Shown here in pieces: positions 35,430 to 45,585 of a DNA stretch of 64,000 bases (positions within the stretch are counted from its first letter, which is position 1; the number at the start of each line of letters is the position of its first letter). The position numbers and the translations under genes are program-made. This DNA comes from Aspidiotus rigidus (Eukaryota; Arthropoda; Insecta; Hemiptera; Diaspididae), in contig JAVHKY010000013.1 in assembly GCA_035079385.1 (NCBI GenBank), positions 9,298,001 through 9,362,000 of the forward strand. Direction: 5' to 3'. The notes beneath the pieces were generated by a model, which had not been told where the DNA came from, did not search any database, and saw only the letters and a list, made by a program, of their open reading frames with translations.

Positions 35430-35480
35430 GAGTTTCAATTTTCCCTATTAGGATGGGCGACGATAGACCGGACGTACACC
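35430..35480 (+). pseudogene. Tiny asparagine synthetase fragment
   Basis: The frame reads VSIFPIRMGDDRPDVHR, resembling VQSFSIGMGDDSPDVRA of the full gene at 37302-38984. At DNA level ATGGGCGACGATAG and CGGACGT are shared. Only about 17 codons remain recognisable. Confidence 0.45.
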
Positions 35481-36024
35481 GTTACGACTGGCTACTGTCA
35501 CCCTGCAGACATCTATATTTATCTTAAACATAAACTCTGAACTGCAATATTTGTAACTTTATCATCATCATAGTTAAATCTTTGAACACCGTAAAATATC
35601 ATTATTATTATACCTTTGTCTTGTAATCTTCGTACTTATTACAATGTTTGTAGGTACTGAGTGTATCAGTGTATCGCAGACCTAAATCAACACTTTATTA
35701 TTGATGCCATCAATGTAACAACCTTATCCTCCACTCTTATATCTGGTATCTAACCCTTGAACTCTAATTTGCACATTCCCCCTTGTACTCAAACATATAC
35801 CAAGCCAGTATTATTCTCAGCCTAAGGACCTACCTTATATAAACCCTAGAGCACCAGGCACAAAATTAGTCTCGATTCTCTTACGGTCAAATGTTGTTCC
35901 TGTAGTGGTATGTATTCCACTTTGCTGTCGAACGGTTTGACCAGAGACTCCTAAAAGTGTTCTGCATTAATTTAGTAGGTACAAGTGTTAAAATCAACTA
36001 TTATTTCTGTTCTCAAATTGTTCA

Positions 36025-36262
36025 GGCTGTTGCGTATTCGGTCGTAACAGTACAAAGAGCCACCAGAGAGGAGTTTCCATACAGAATTCAACCCTTCTCC
36101 AATAGAATGGGGGACGACAGCCCGGACGTCAGAGCAGCTCGATAGGTAGTCAAGTACATAGACTCAGAACACCACGAGATCAGATGCTCAGATGACCACG
36201 TCTTCGAAGCATTGAACGACGTACCATATACGTTTTGGAAAGTGTGACATTATTACCATCCT
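36025..36262 (+). pseudogene. Asparagine synthetase pseudogene fragment
   Basis: Plus-strand translation EEFPYRIQPFSNRMGDDSPD, VRAAR, stop, VVKYIDSEHHEI, then HVFEALNDV. This matches residues of the intact asparagine synthetase (NQFPYRVQSFSIGMGDDSPD, VRAAREVAKYIDSEHHEI, DVFEVLNDV). DNA similarity continues through ACGTTTTGGAAAGTGTGACA to about 36262. One in-frame stop (GAG to TAG) and a later frameshift disable it. The 5' edge at 36025 is preceded by a pyrimidine-rich tract ending in CAG, so the copied piece may start at an exon border of an intron-containing parent. Confidence 0.8.
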
Positions 36263-37301
36263 ATCCTATAGATTGATAGCTAATTTTATAGATTCAGAAA
36301 TTATTCGTATAAATTCCAAAAATGGACAATCATGACTAGCTTTGAATCTGTACAGTTCAAAAATTCAGTGCACCTACATACTTGACAAAGGTATGCTGTT
36401 AAATTTCGAAAGCTTCTTTTCTAAATTTTATTTGCTAACTTGGTAAAAATTGTTTTTGACTTGAATAGATCATTGTTACGCGAGTTCCTTAATAATGTTT
36501 ACACACGTACTTACAAAGACTCTCTCTCATACAATTTTCGAGGTTTCGTACTTTCATTTGCCTGCCTATAAAGATCATCAATGCATTCATTCATTCACAA
36601 CTACTTCTTACTTTCTGTCAACTAATGATATGGCGCGCGATAACAGATTGATAAACGATTAATAAGCGAAGAAAAGTTCGCATCTATTACGGCTCAAGGC
36701 CAAACAGATGTTATATCGAATGAGCATCTGTAGGTGGGTACACATAGAGATAAGACGCGTCCGTTGCAATAAGGAGAAAATGATAAATTTCAATATCTCA
36801 TTTTATGGTCTACATTAGTCAGTTCGAACGTATTTATTCACCTTTCCTTCACCTCTGCGACTTCGCTTTTTGCTTTTTCATTCGAGAAATGGCACCGACG
36901 AGTTCTCAGAAACAGAGAGAAAAGATGTTCGAACTGCTCAAACGTTATCACTCGTAGATTTCGTATGAGTGATTTGATCAATATCGCAATGTTGGCCTAA
37001 TTAGAACTAGAAGTCTTTTCTCAATTCTTGTCCAAAACACAGGTATTCGTAACTTTAGGTTCCACCCTTCCTCGTTTTTTTTTCAGTCAAGTTATTTTTT
37101 CCGAGAAAATCTTCAGACTCACGAGACTACTTTCAATAAGAACAAAAAAGTCCAATATTCAAACTTTAATAAAGAATAATAATATCAGATCGACTAAAAA
37201 AAATAATAAATACGAATTAAATCAACAATAACTTCGATACATAAGGTATAACACGTAATTTTTATCGGTAACGTATAAGGAAAAAGACAATCGCCCATTT
37301 T
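36263..37301. other. No gene seen; 3' flank of asparagine synthetase
   Basis: AT-rich intergenic DNA. No ORF with a recognisable domain. The 3' UTR of the minus-strand asparagine synthetase should lie just left of 37302. Confidence 0.5.
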
Positions 37302-38984
37302 TCATTCTTCGGCAGCGTAGTGCTGAATAAACCTGGCCGACGGATCCGTAACACCCTCGTTCCAGTTGGGCATCCAATAATGGGGTACCAACGTCTTAGC
37401 CTGCTGGGGGTAGAACTTTTCGAAGACTTCGCGATAATAATACGACTCTTTGGTGTACGGCGTCAGGTGCGGATATTTGACCGCAGCGTTAGCGAGATCG
37501 GCATCTGAGACTCGACTCTCAACCCAGTCTTGAATCACGTTGAACAAGGAGCGTTTCCTGTGCGCCACACCATCGCTGAAAGCTTCCTTATGTCGCCAAA
37601 GAATATTTTGTGGTAGCAAGTCGCTGTTGTTGAACGCTTCTCGTATTAAATGTTTCTCCAATTTGCCATCTCGGGGTTGCCTCATCTTCTCCGGCAAACT
37701 GAAGAAATAATTTGTGAATTGTTGATCGAGGAAGGGCACTCTTAACTCCAAACTGTGCGCTGACGTTGTTCGATCCGCCCTTAAACCATCGTACAAATAG
37801 ATTTCGGACAGCAACTTTTTGCTCTCTTTATCACCATCCCCGGGGGTGGGAGCATTTCGGAAATAGATGTAGCCCTGCGCCACCTCGTCGGCGCCCTCGC
37901 CGCTGAATATGACTGTCGTGTCTGTATTCTGTTTGATGTATCGAGCAATGATGTACATACCTAGGGACGCCCGGATGGTAGTAATGTCGCACGTTTCCAA
38001 AGCGTATATGACGTCATTCAATACCTCGAAGACGTCGTCTTCTGAGAATTTTATTTCATGGTGCTCCGAGTCTATATACTTGGCTACCTCTCGAGCTGCT
38101 CTCACGTCTGGGCTATCGTCGCCCATTCCAATCGAGAAAGATTGGACTCTGTATGGAAACTGATTTTCTTTCGAAAGTTTTACAAGTAGGGCGGAGATCA
38201 AACTGGAATCTAAACCACCGGAAAGTAGGCACCCGATACGTCTGTTGGACATCAATCTTTTGTCGACCGCTGCAGTCAACAGAACACGAATATTTTCTAG
38301 AACGTCTTCCGTCAGTTTTTCGTAACTGACCCATGGAGTGAACACGGGCCGCATGCCGATGTCGTAATATCTTTTCTGCTCTATCAGCTCCACCTTGTTT
38401 TTTGCGTCCATCTGGTACACAGCATAGGAGCCAGGAGGGAACTGTTCTATGTACCATTCAGCGCCATTGAAATTTTTCGTCAGCTCGATTAGACCTTTCG
38501 CCTCCGACGAAATGCCAAGAATGCCATTCTTGGTGACAAGCCTAAACAGAGGCCGGACACCATACGGATCACGAGCCAAGTAGATGGTTTTCTTTTCCAG
38601 ATCTACGAGACAGAAGGCGAAAACTCCGTCCAGATGTTGAGCGCATTTTTCAATACCGAACTTCTTGAATAGATGGATGATGCACTCGACGTCCGAACCG
38701 GTTTCGTAGTCGAACCCGAATTCATCGGCGAGACGGTTGCAATTGTACAACTCTCCATTACACATCATGCTAACATCGCGATACTGATACAATCGTAAGG
38801 GTTGTATGCCGAATGGTGTACTCACGATGGTTAATCGACAGAATCCAAAATACGAGTTGGGGAACTCTGACTCGGACTCAAATCGTGACGCATCAGGTCC
38901 ACGGTGTTTTATCTTGTCGAACGCGTTGTGACATTGACACGAGTGATTACCTTCGATGCCGAATAGAGCCCAAATTCCGCACAT
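37302..38984 (-). CDS. ASNS: Asparagine synthetase (glutamine-hydrolysing), single exon
   Basis: 560 residues, matching the 561 of human ASNS, in one frame with no intron. The enzyme makes asparagine from aspartate, glutamine and ATP in the cytosol. The start is the ATG at 38984 because the chain must begin MCGIW: Cys2 becomes the N-terminal nucleophile of the glutaminase domain. An in-frame TTG three codons upstream cannot be used. The glutaminase domain (about 1-210) has KHRGPD, GFCRL, NGELYN and a DVE at 98-100. The synthetase domain has the PP-loop SGGLDSS (255-261), GMGDDSPD, FSGEGADE (360-367), ADRTTSAHSLELRVPFLD and the C-terminal HYWMPNW-DPSAR. No lesion is visible, so it looks functional. 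Lack of introns suggests a retrocopy or complete intron loss. Confidence 0.97.
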   Translation of the reverse strand: MCGIWALFGIEGNHSCQCHNAFDKIKHRGPDASRFESESEFPNSYFGFCRLTIVSTPFGIQPLRLYQYRDVSMMCNGELYNCNRLADEFGFDYETGSDVECIIHLFKKFGIEKCAQHLDGVFAFCLVDLEKKTIYLARDPYGVRPLFRLVTKNGILGISSEAKGLIELTKNFNGAEWYIEQFPPGSYAVYQMDAKNKVELIEQKRYYDIGMRPVFTPWVSYEKLTEDVLENIRVLLTAAVDKRLMSNRRIGCLLSGGLDSSLISALLVKLSKENQFPYRVQSFSIGMGDDSPDVRAAREVAKYIDSEHHEIKFSEDDVFEVLNDVIYALETCDITTIRASLGMYIIARYIKQNTDTTVIFSGEGADEVAQGYIYFRNAPTPGDGDKESKKLLSEIYLYDGLRADRTTSAHSLELRVPFLDQQFTNYFFSLPEKMRQPRDGKLEKHLIREAFNNSDLLPQNILWRHKEAFSDGVAHRKRSLFNVIQDWVESRVSDADLANAAVKYPHLTPYTKESYYYREVFEKFYPQQAKTLVPHYWMPNWNEGVTDPSARFIQHYAAEE

Positions 38985-40560
38985 AATTGACAATGAAAGT
39001 TTCGAAATAAATAAAAAACAAAACGCTCGATTTCGAGATCAACGATTGCACGATATAGGCCTAGAGTACCGTCTTGTATTTACTGCGATCTATTTTAATC
39101 CCCGCACTACACTCGTGATTCGCGTCGAAACATCCGATAAGCAGTGTTACAGCAACTTGCGCTCGATTGAGAAGAAATATTGTACCGATCGCCGTCTCGT
39201 ATGAAGTACGAATGATGTGAAAACACCGAAGTTCGTACGTGCAATGTTTCAAAGGTAGAGTGTAAGCGCGGAAAAATTTACAGATTACGAAACGAAGAAC
39301 AGAGGGAACACTCATTTACGTCTTAGTCGTTTGAATTGTCGCTCGCAGATAAGAAGAAAATATTTTTTTCCGATTACACTGATGCTTTCCATTTCCAATT
39401 CAACGCGAAAATATGACCTCTATGAGTTCGTTTTCTACAAATGACGTAATTAGATTACATAATGAACATCGAACACGTCAGGCAGAATGTATTTCAAGAG
39501 ACGTAAGAAAACCGAACGATGGAAAAGATAGGCACAAAGCGCGAAATCCTATTACGTAGAAATGTTTTCCCGCAAAAATAATTGTTATCACCGGTACATC
39601 ATTCACTTTCGGTTTGCGCTCTTTCTGCCCGTGATAAGACGAATCATTCGCAACTGACAAGACTGAACTGAATCAATTGAACGAATCTAGTAATTCAATC
39701 ACGAACGAAATCTGTCGGATGAAAACCGAGTCAATAATATAATAGAATCTTCTGGAAAATTGGAGAAAAAATTTCACATCGAATCGTACGAACGAACACG
39801 GAATACCGATGGATTTATATTTGAGTTTGATACCTACTTAAATAATAGCCTATGTCCCGTATCTATCTTTTCATTTTAATTCATGCTGTAGGCTAGGCCT
39901 AGGTAATCATGATTCGTAATATTTCAAGAGCCAGTTTGCACTTGCAGATATTAGCTATGACGTGAATATTTATCGAATTGTATAACTTCATTATCAAATT
40001 CACTGCGTATTTGAATATTGTTAAAAATTTGTTGAAAATAATATAGTCTCTGAAACTCGTGTCTATCTCGAACACAATTATATACACGTAATTATCTTGT
40101 GGATTTTGCAAAGAAGAAAGATAAGGAGCATGCGTTACTTCTATCGTAATCCTTGATTCTTTAGAATTCTGTACCTACGTCAATCCATCTTTGAACGGCA
40201 AGTGTATACATGACCTAATCGAAATTATTGTCAGATAAGATTCGACCGGATGGTCATACATCGCACGTGTAAAATGACGTCAAAATAATTCAAAGATACC
40301 TAATTAATAGAAGCTTTAATAGTTTCTAAACCTATTTTTCGTTCGCGAGATGATTCTTGTAAACACAATATCGCTAGAAACAAATGAAAAAATAATCAGC
40401 TCCTATAGCGAGGACCCTCGTTAGTTTTCAAACTTCGGATTATCCGCCTCCTCATAAGGGTACCTACGCACTGAACGAAAACTGCAGGATACTCGGACTC
40501 CGAAGGCTACAAGACCGCAGAAATTAGATGCCATCGTAGGACTGCAATGACAGCAGGAAA
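38985..40560. promoter_or_regulatory. 5' region of asparagine synthetase, no other gene
   Basis: The expected minus-strand promoter lies just right of 38984. A TGACGTAA at 39442-39449 and a TGACGTCA at 40277-40284 are CRE-like, but single copies in AT-rich DNA prove nothing. The remaining sequence to 40560 has no recognisable gene. Confidence 0.4.
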
Positions 40561-40574
40561 CCCGCTGTCCCGAG

Positions 40575-41423
40575 AATTTTTAGAATCCCCCTCCTTTAGA
40601 GCCTGAAGTTTTTCTAAGTCCCGAAAATGATGACGTGAGAACTTGAATGCGGTGCAATTTCAAGGAAGCCGTCGTTTTAACAGGGAACCTGTTTTATGGG
40701 GGGCTTTTTGAGAAATTTGCAGTGCGCCGTGCGCCGTCCAGCAAAAAACTTGGAAAAAATTTTTCTGTCCCTCTCCTATCATATATGGCTCGAGGGTCGA
40801 AATTTTTTCTAAGTCCCCCTCCTATCATATATTCTCGAGAGTCGAAATTTTTCCAAGCTTTTCGCTGGACGGCGCACGGCGGACGGCGCACAGCGCACGC
40901 CAGATTTCTCAAATAGCCCCCCATAAAACAGGTTCCCTGTTAAAATTTCGACTCTCGAGCCATATATGATAGGAGAGGGACTTGGAAAAATTTTGACTCT
41001 CGAACTATGTATGATAGGAGGGGAACTTGGAAAAATTTCGACTCTCGAGCTATATATGATAGGAGGCGGACATGAAAAAAACGACGGCTTCCTTACGAAG
41101 TTAAACCGAGGAACGCAGGGAAGCTGTTTTATGAGTCAAATGGGATTTGGAAGCCTAGACCTAGATAAAGCTAGTATAAAGGAGGCCTAGATCTACTATA
41201 AGCCTAGTATAATATAGTTTGATAGTCAAAATTTTTTTCAAATCTCCAGCTATATATTCCAAGTCCCTCTCGTATCATATATATGGCTCGAGAGTCGAAA
41301 TTCTTCTAAATCCCTCTCTTATCATATACAGCTCGAGAGTCGAAATTTTTTCCAAGTCCCCTTCCTATCATATATGGCTCGAGAGTCGACATTTTTCTAA
41401 GTCTCCCTCTTATCATATACAAG
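40575..41423. repeat. S1 satellite block with several modules
   Basis: S1 monomers in both orientations. It contains the complete foldback unit at 40675-40945, then plus-oriented S1 (TTTCGACTCTCGAGC, TATATATGATAGGAG), the CTTCCTTACGAAGTTAAAC module, and reversed S1 to the Helitron junction near 41423. Confidence 0.8.
40675..40945. mobile_element. Complete foldback unit with hairpin ends and internal S1 monomers
   Basis: The left end is TTTTAACAGGGAACCTGTTT, then TATGGGGGGCTTTTTGAGAA, ATTTGCAGTGCGCCGTGC. The right end is the reverse complement: GGCGCACGG repeats, AGATTTCTCAAATAGCCCCC, CATAAAACAGGTTCCCTGTT and AAAA. The arms of about 70 bp enclose two to three 45-bp S1 monomers. Each arm tip is itself a dyad (AACAGG-GAA-CCTGTT). 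No ORF of its own. The design resembles TIR or foldback elements with internal tandem repeats that seed satellites; mobility is inferred from its dispersed copies. Confidence 0.65.
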
Positions 41424-41488
41424 CCGTAAGACCGCTAAATATTATAAAATTTCAAATTATTTTCAAGATTCTTGATATTTATCTATCA

Positions 41489-41683
41489 TTAGTATTCTTT
41501 TAGTTCAATTTCTAATCTAATTCTTTTAATTTCCAATTTTTCAATTTCATTTTTTTTATCGTTGATATTTTGTTTTACACTTTCAATCTCGTTCTTAATA
41601 TCTTCTCTGATAGTTGGATGCCGTCTTTTTAGAAGATCCTTTGCGCATTCTTCTTTCTGGGTGTATGCTGAAAAATTTGTCAT
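41489..41683 (-). CDS. Small coiled-coil ORF within the Helitron fragment
   Basis: 64 codons, starting at an ATG whose last bases overlap the stop of the upstream Helitron ORF. The C-terminal half (KNEIESVKQNINDKKNEIEK, LEIKRIRLEIELKEY) has heptad-like hydrophobic spacing, suggesting a coiled coil. No family recognised. It may be chance reading through degraded element sequence. Confidence 0.25.
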   Translation of the reverse strand: MTNFSAYTQKEECAKDLLKRRHPTIREDIKNEIESVKQNINDKKNEIEKLEIKRIRLEIELKEY

Positions 41684-42093
41684 TTTTTGTGGATTGTTGG
41701 AGGAGGTAGATAACTTCCTATATAATGATACAATTGTCCAAAAATTTTGAAAGTTGTAAATATCTTTGGAACTTCATTACACCCTAAAGAAGTCATTGAA
41801 AGCGCATTGTTGTATTTATGCAAATTATTAAGAAAATGGCATCTATTATCCTTTCCGTCTAATAGTTTTTGAAGAAGATCCGGCATTGAGGGCAAATCAG
41901 GTAACTTAATCTTACCACCCCCGCGACAGAAATTTCGATTTTCAGTTTCAAATAATTTTCCATCACAAAATGTGCACGTAATTGCCAGATTCCCAATTGA
42001 ACTTATACTGGTATATTCTTTCACAATGATGTACCTAATGAATGGACTATTATCGTTCTGACAATCATTTTCCACATTATTTTCTGATGCCAA
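41680..42093 (-). pseudogene. Helitron Rep/helicase N-terminal fragment
   Basis: 137 codons open on the minus strand. A zinc-binding CTFCDGKLFETENRNFC segment is followed by GGKIKLPDLPSMPDLLQKLL, FLNNLHKYNNALSMTSLGC and FKIFGQLYHYIGSYLPPP. This is the characteristic order upstream of the Helitron-like N domain (C-x2-C, GKV-LP-LP, IRxYNNALAFASLG, F-I-GQVYHRIGSLLP). The frame ends right after SYLPPP, so the Rep nuclease and the helicase are missing. Related to the fragment at 60757-61394. Confidence 0.8.
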
Positions 42094-42697
42094 AATTTTG
42101 GAATCTTTCCTTTGTTCGCCAAACGCCCTAGATTTGCTTTCTTGCGTTTTGGCATTCCAATTAGATTGTAATAAAGTGAGACATCCGTGACTTCGATATT
42201 GAATTTTCGAAATTGACGTGAATTATTTTTCTTCTTTTAGTCCTCAGTTAAATTTGAAATAATGAAAGACAACCACCACTTCTTCAGATAATTGCTAAGC
42301 AAAATCTTTATCGTAACCCTACACTATTCGATTACTCATGGTATGGGTATTCAAAACTTCCCCGGCTAAAAAGGACCATTTTCCAAAAATGATTGCCTAG
42401 CACATATTAATTTTCGATGAACGTCAACAAAAATGATTGCTTAGCATTTTCAATCAATAAATTAATGAATGATACAGATTTTTCATTTCTTGAATCATTC
42501 ATGACCCCCCTCCCCCTTGCCAAGCACAAAGACATATACTACACGCCATTCGCATGATTTCGTAATTTCAAATTTATTACGCATAAACCTTCTCCTAGGC
42601 AAGCTAAAGCAATGGAAACAAATTCCAAGGTCGTAGGTAAAATAGGAATAAAGTTAAATGGATTTGCGCTTTTGCAACTTCTTTTTATATAATAGAT

Positions 42698-43500
42698 AGC
42701 TCAGAGTCGAAATTTTTTCCAAGTCCCCTTCCGAGAGTCGAAATTGTTCCAAGTCCCCCTCCTACATATCATATATACTGTAGCTCGAGAGTCTGAATTT
42801 TTTTCAAGTCCCCCTCTTATCATATACAGCTCGAGAGTCGAAATTTTTTTTAAGTCGCCTTCCTATCATATATGGCTCGAGAGTCGAAATTCTTCTAAGT
42901 CCCCCTCCTATCATATATGGCTCGAGAGTCGAAATTCTTCCAAGTCCCCCTCCTATCATATATGGCTCGAGAGTCGAAATTTTTCTATGTTTTTTGCTGG
43001 ACGGCTCACGGCGGACAGCGCACGGCAAATTTCTCAAAAAGCCCCCCATAAATCAGATTCCCTGTTGAAATTTCGACTCTGAGACTTGGAAAAATTTCGA
43101 CTCTCGAGCTATATATGATATGAAAGGGGCATTGAATATATAGCTGGAGATTCGAGAAAAATTTAGACGCTTAAACTATATTATACTAGGCTTATAGTAG
43201 GTGTAGGCCTTCTTTATACTAGCGTTATCTAGGTCTAGGCTTCCTTGAATTTTCAATACCAAATCCCATGTGACTCATAAAACAGGTTCCCAGCGTTCCT
43301 CGTTTAACTTCGTTAAGAAAGCCGTCGTTTTTCTAAGTCCGTCCTGTCATAATTATGTAGCTCAACAGTGGAAATTTTTCCAAGTCCCTCTCCTATAATA
43401 TACCTAGTCCGAGGGTCAATCTTTTTCCAAGTTCCCCTCCTATCATCTGTAGCTCAAGAATCGAAATTTTTCCAAGTCCTCCCCTCTCCGTGATGACATC
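42698..43500. repeat. S1 satellite block and modules
   Basis: Reversed S1 monomers, then a right foldback end (CTGGACGGCTCACGGCGGAC, CAAAAAGCCCCCCATAAATC, AGATTCCCTGTTG at 43057-43070). Next come the CTTCCTTGAATTTTCAATAC module with ATAAAACAGGTTCCCAGCG at 43278, and more S1 units to about 43475. Confidence 0.8.
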
Positions 43501-43534
43501 AATAAAGAGATGGCGGGTAGGTCGAAATTTTCCC

Positions 43535-44238
43535 AAGTTCTTACGAAGAGTAAAAAAGCAAGTACAAAAACCGCAATAAAATCACTACACTACCGAGCGC
43601 TTTCGGCTAAACAGCCATTCTCGGGGTATAGAAAGCAACCGAACCCAACACCAACAAGAACAAGTGACAACGAAGAGGAGGTCATGACTGAACCAACGAG
43701 TCATCGAAATGTGAATCATCCTCATAGACTAATTCAATCAATCCCTCTTCGGGAATATCCCGGTGACGATGAATTTTGATTTCTTCTAAAGCTAAGCGCT
43801 TGAAATATGAATTTTCCCTGTGAAGGAGAATTTCAGACCCTTCTTTGAGACTACGACCACTTTCAATTAAGTGGTCAGCACCTACTTCTCTTTCTTCTCA
43901 GACTTTCTTGTGTTCATCAACTCTAATTTGGCGTTGACGGCTAGTCATACCTATGTAAACACTAGGGCGATCACCACAGGCCACCCTATAGACACCCCCC
44001 CCTCGGCCATCGGTATCGGATCTTTTAATTTGACCAGAAGGCTCTTGCAGTATTAATACTATAAAATACTGGCCGAAAACCGAAGGGACGGAGGATACGG
44101 CTCAACTCCGAAGAAAACTTCCCCAGAAACGGCAGCCTTATCACCGTTTTCGCCTATCAAGGTGCGGTTCGCGGAGGAGGGAGGTCTCCCTCCCCTAAAA
44201 AATCAGGAGACTTTAGCAAACGTTGTGGCTGATTTAAC
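43535..44238 (-). pseudogene. PLE3 C-terminal remnant (GIY-YIG region), nested host of PLE4
   Basis: Minus-strand pieces of a PLE gene: KAAVSGEVFFGVEPYPPSLR near 44100-44140, then LVKLKDPIPMAEGGGVYR, YIGMTSRQRQIRVDEHKKV, a stop, ADHLIESGRSLKEGSEILLH, RENSYFKRLALEEIKI and EGLIELVYEDDSHFDDSLVQ near 43700. The order equals that of PLE2, with frameshifts and stops. A hammerhead-like motif (GCTGTTTAGCCGAAAGCGC on the minus strand, 43599-43617) lies at its 3' side. PLE4 has inserted into it at 44239-44250. Confidence 0.75.
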
Positions 44239-44381
44239 AGTAAAAATCAGACTAAACAATAAAGAGGAATACTCCGACGTGGAGTAAAAAAATGCAAACC
44301 GCAGAAAAAATGAAAATACGACGAGCGCTTTCGGTTAAACAACCATCTTCGAGCCTGAAATGAAAGCAACTGACGAACAAA

Positions 44382-44683
44382 CCACCAGCCGCCAAATGAA
44401 AGTTCGAGTAGCTGAGCACCTGAAGTCCTGGAAGAAGGGACACTTGGGGGAGTCAGCTTTCGCCGATCACTTAATAAACAGTGGCCACAGCTTCCGTGAG
44501 GGATCCGAAAAGCTCCTCCATAAGGAGAATTCCTACCGTAAGCGTATCGCCCTCGAGAATATAGAGATAATTCGTCATCTCAACACTGACGGCATCACTG
44601 TTCTTAATTCGTATATTCCGGAAGATGGCCTGATCGAACTTGTTTATGACTCACACCGTGATTTCTCGTTTGGACGATCTTAA
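44382..44683 (+). pseudogene. PLE4 C-terminal GIY-YIG fragment
   Basis: In-frame stretch KVRVAEHLKSWKKGHLGESA, FADHLINSGHSFREGSEKLL, NSYRKRIALENIEIIRHLNT, then LNSYIPEDGLIELVYDSHRD. It lines up with PLE2 from RVAEHLKAWEKG to the C-terminus. The upstream GIY and YIG motifs and the entire reverse transcriptase are absent, so the fragment is coding-like but not a working gene. Confidence 0.85.
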
Positions 44684-44730
44684 TACCTCGTTCTTCTCTT
44701 TTGTTCGTCAGTTGCTTTCATTTCAGGCTC

Positions 44731-44770
44731 GAAGATGGTTGTTTAACCGAAAGCGCTCGTCGTATTTTCA
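44731..44770 (+). ncRNA. Hammerhead-like motif in PLE4 terminal repeat
   Basis: GAAGAT, stem-loop GGTT-gttt-AACC, GAAAGCGCTC and GTCG. This is the same layout as the PLE1 ribozyme (GAAGA, extra T, stem II, GAA, two-base-pair stem III, C). However, the first core reads TCGAAGA in place of CTGAAGA, and stem I pairing is poor. The identical sequence is inverted at 44311-44350. Similar but more degenerate motifs occur at 43596-43636 and 48278-48315. Activity is doubtful. Confidence 0.4.
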
Positions 44771-44879
44771 TTTTTTCTGCGGTTTGCATTTTTTTACTCC
44801 ACGTCGGAGTATTCCTCTTTATTGTTTAGTATGGATAGCCGTAACTTAAAGGAACGGATTCGTGTAAGTAAAAATCAGC

Positions 44880-45585
44880 CCTGGTGTAAATACCCAGAAA
44901 AAATGTGCCGAAATGGTCCTCCCTCCTTTGCATAAGCGATGCAGGGAGTGAATTGATCATGGGTTTGAGGAGGAGGGTCAGGGAGGAAAGGTTAGTTATT
45001 ACTGGAACCTGGATTTTTTGGAGTTAAAAACAGCAAAATTCGCAAATAAAATGAAAATTTTCGGCATTATTCGGATTTATTAAAATAATTATTAAAAATT
45101 GGAAAAAACATTTTTACAGTAGGTAAATATCAAAATTTTTACGTCCAAAAAGAGAAAAAAAATCTAAATAGTTGATCTGAACATAAAGAATTATAAAAAT
45201 TTCACGTTATGCTGCACTACCAAGTGTTTTTCTATATTTTATTGTTTAAATGATTGTCGCCTATCGGATAATAAAGCTTTGTATTCGGAAAAGCTTCTTT
45301 CAGAGTATTGTGAAGTTACAACTATATAGGCAGTAAAGCAATTTTTTTCGACTCATATTATTTAAATTCTTGTGTCTCAAATCACAAAATTTCGTATAAA
45401 AAATCACTTTTTCTCCAAATTATAGGTTTTCGGAAGATTTCGGATTTTATCCCCATTTTCCGAGTTCATTCCATTTTCCGAGTTTTTCGGAGAAATAATA
45501 AAACTTTTTTCCTGGACTCAGAATACCATGAAACGAACTCCTATTTGATTATCAGACATTCGCCCTTCAAGGAAATGATTCGACA
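44880..45585. other. No gene recognised
   Basis: AT-rich stretch between PLE4/PLE3 and the PLE5 fragment, with repeated TTTTCCGAGTT-type motifs at 45455-45490. The first 120 bp may be the interrupted continuation of PLE3. Confidence 0.5.

Larger units (their letters stand above)
41424..42697 (-). mobile_element. Helitron fragment inserted in S1 satellite
   Basis: Non-satellite DNA that interrupts an S1 monomer: CTCTTATCATATAC on the left and ATAGATAGCTCAGAGTCG on the right. It carries the N-terminal part of a Helitron Rep/helicase protein (41680-42093) and a small coiled-coil ORF. Exact ends were not identified; no CTRR terminus with hairpin could be assigned with confidence. Confidence 0.6.
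44251..44866 (+). mobile_element. PLE4: short Penelope-like insertion with perfect inverted repeats
   Basis: Inverted repeats of 131 bp at 44251-44381 and 44700-44830 appear identical base for base. They begin ACTAAACAATAAAGAGGAAT. A 36-bp tail (44831-44866) follows the right repeat. AGTAAAAATCAG, 12 bp, flanks the whole at 44239-44250 and 44867-44878. The interior is only the last 100 codons of a PLE gene. Perfect arms and an exact duplication indicate a recent insertion by a severely truncated copy, presumably mobilised in trans. It is nested in PLE3. Confidence 0.9.

Noticed and set aside
37909..38457. ORFs on both strands inside asparagine synthetase
   Set aside because: Shadow frames of the well-supported ASNS coding sequence.
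38985..38993. Start of asparagine synthetase at 38993
   Set aside because: That codon is TTG, and the enzyme requires Cys immediately after the initiator Met, as at 38984.
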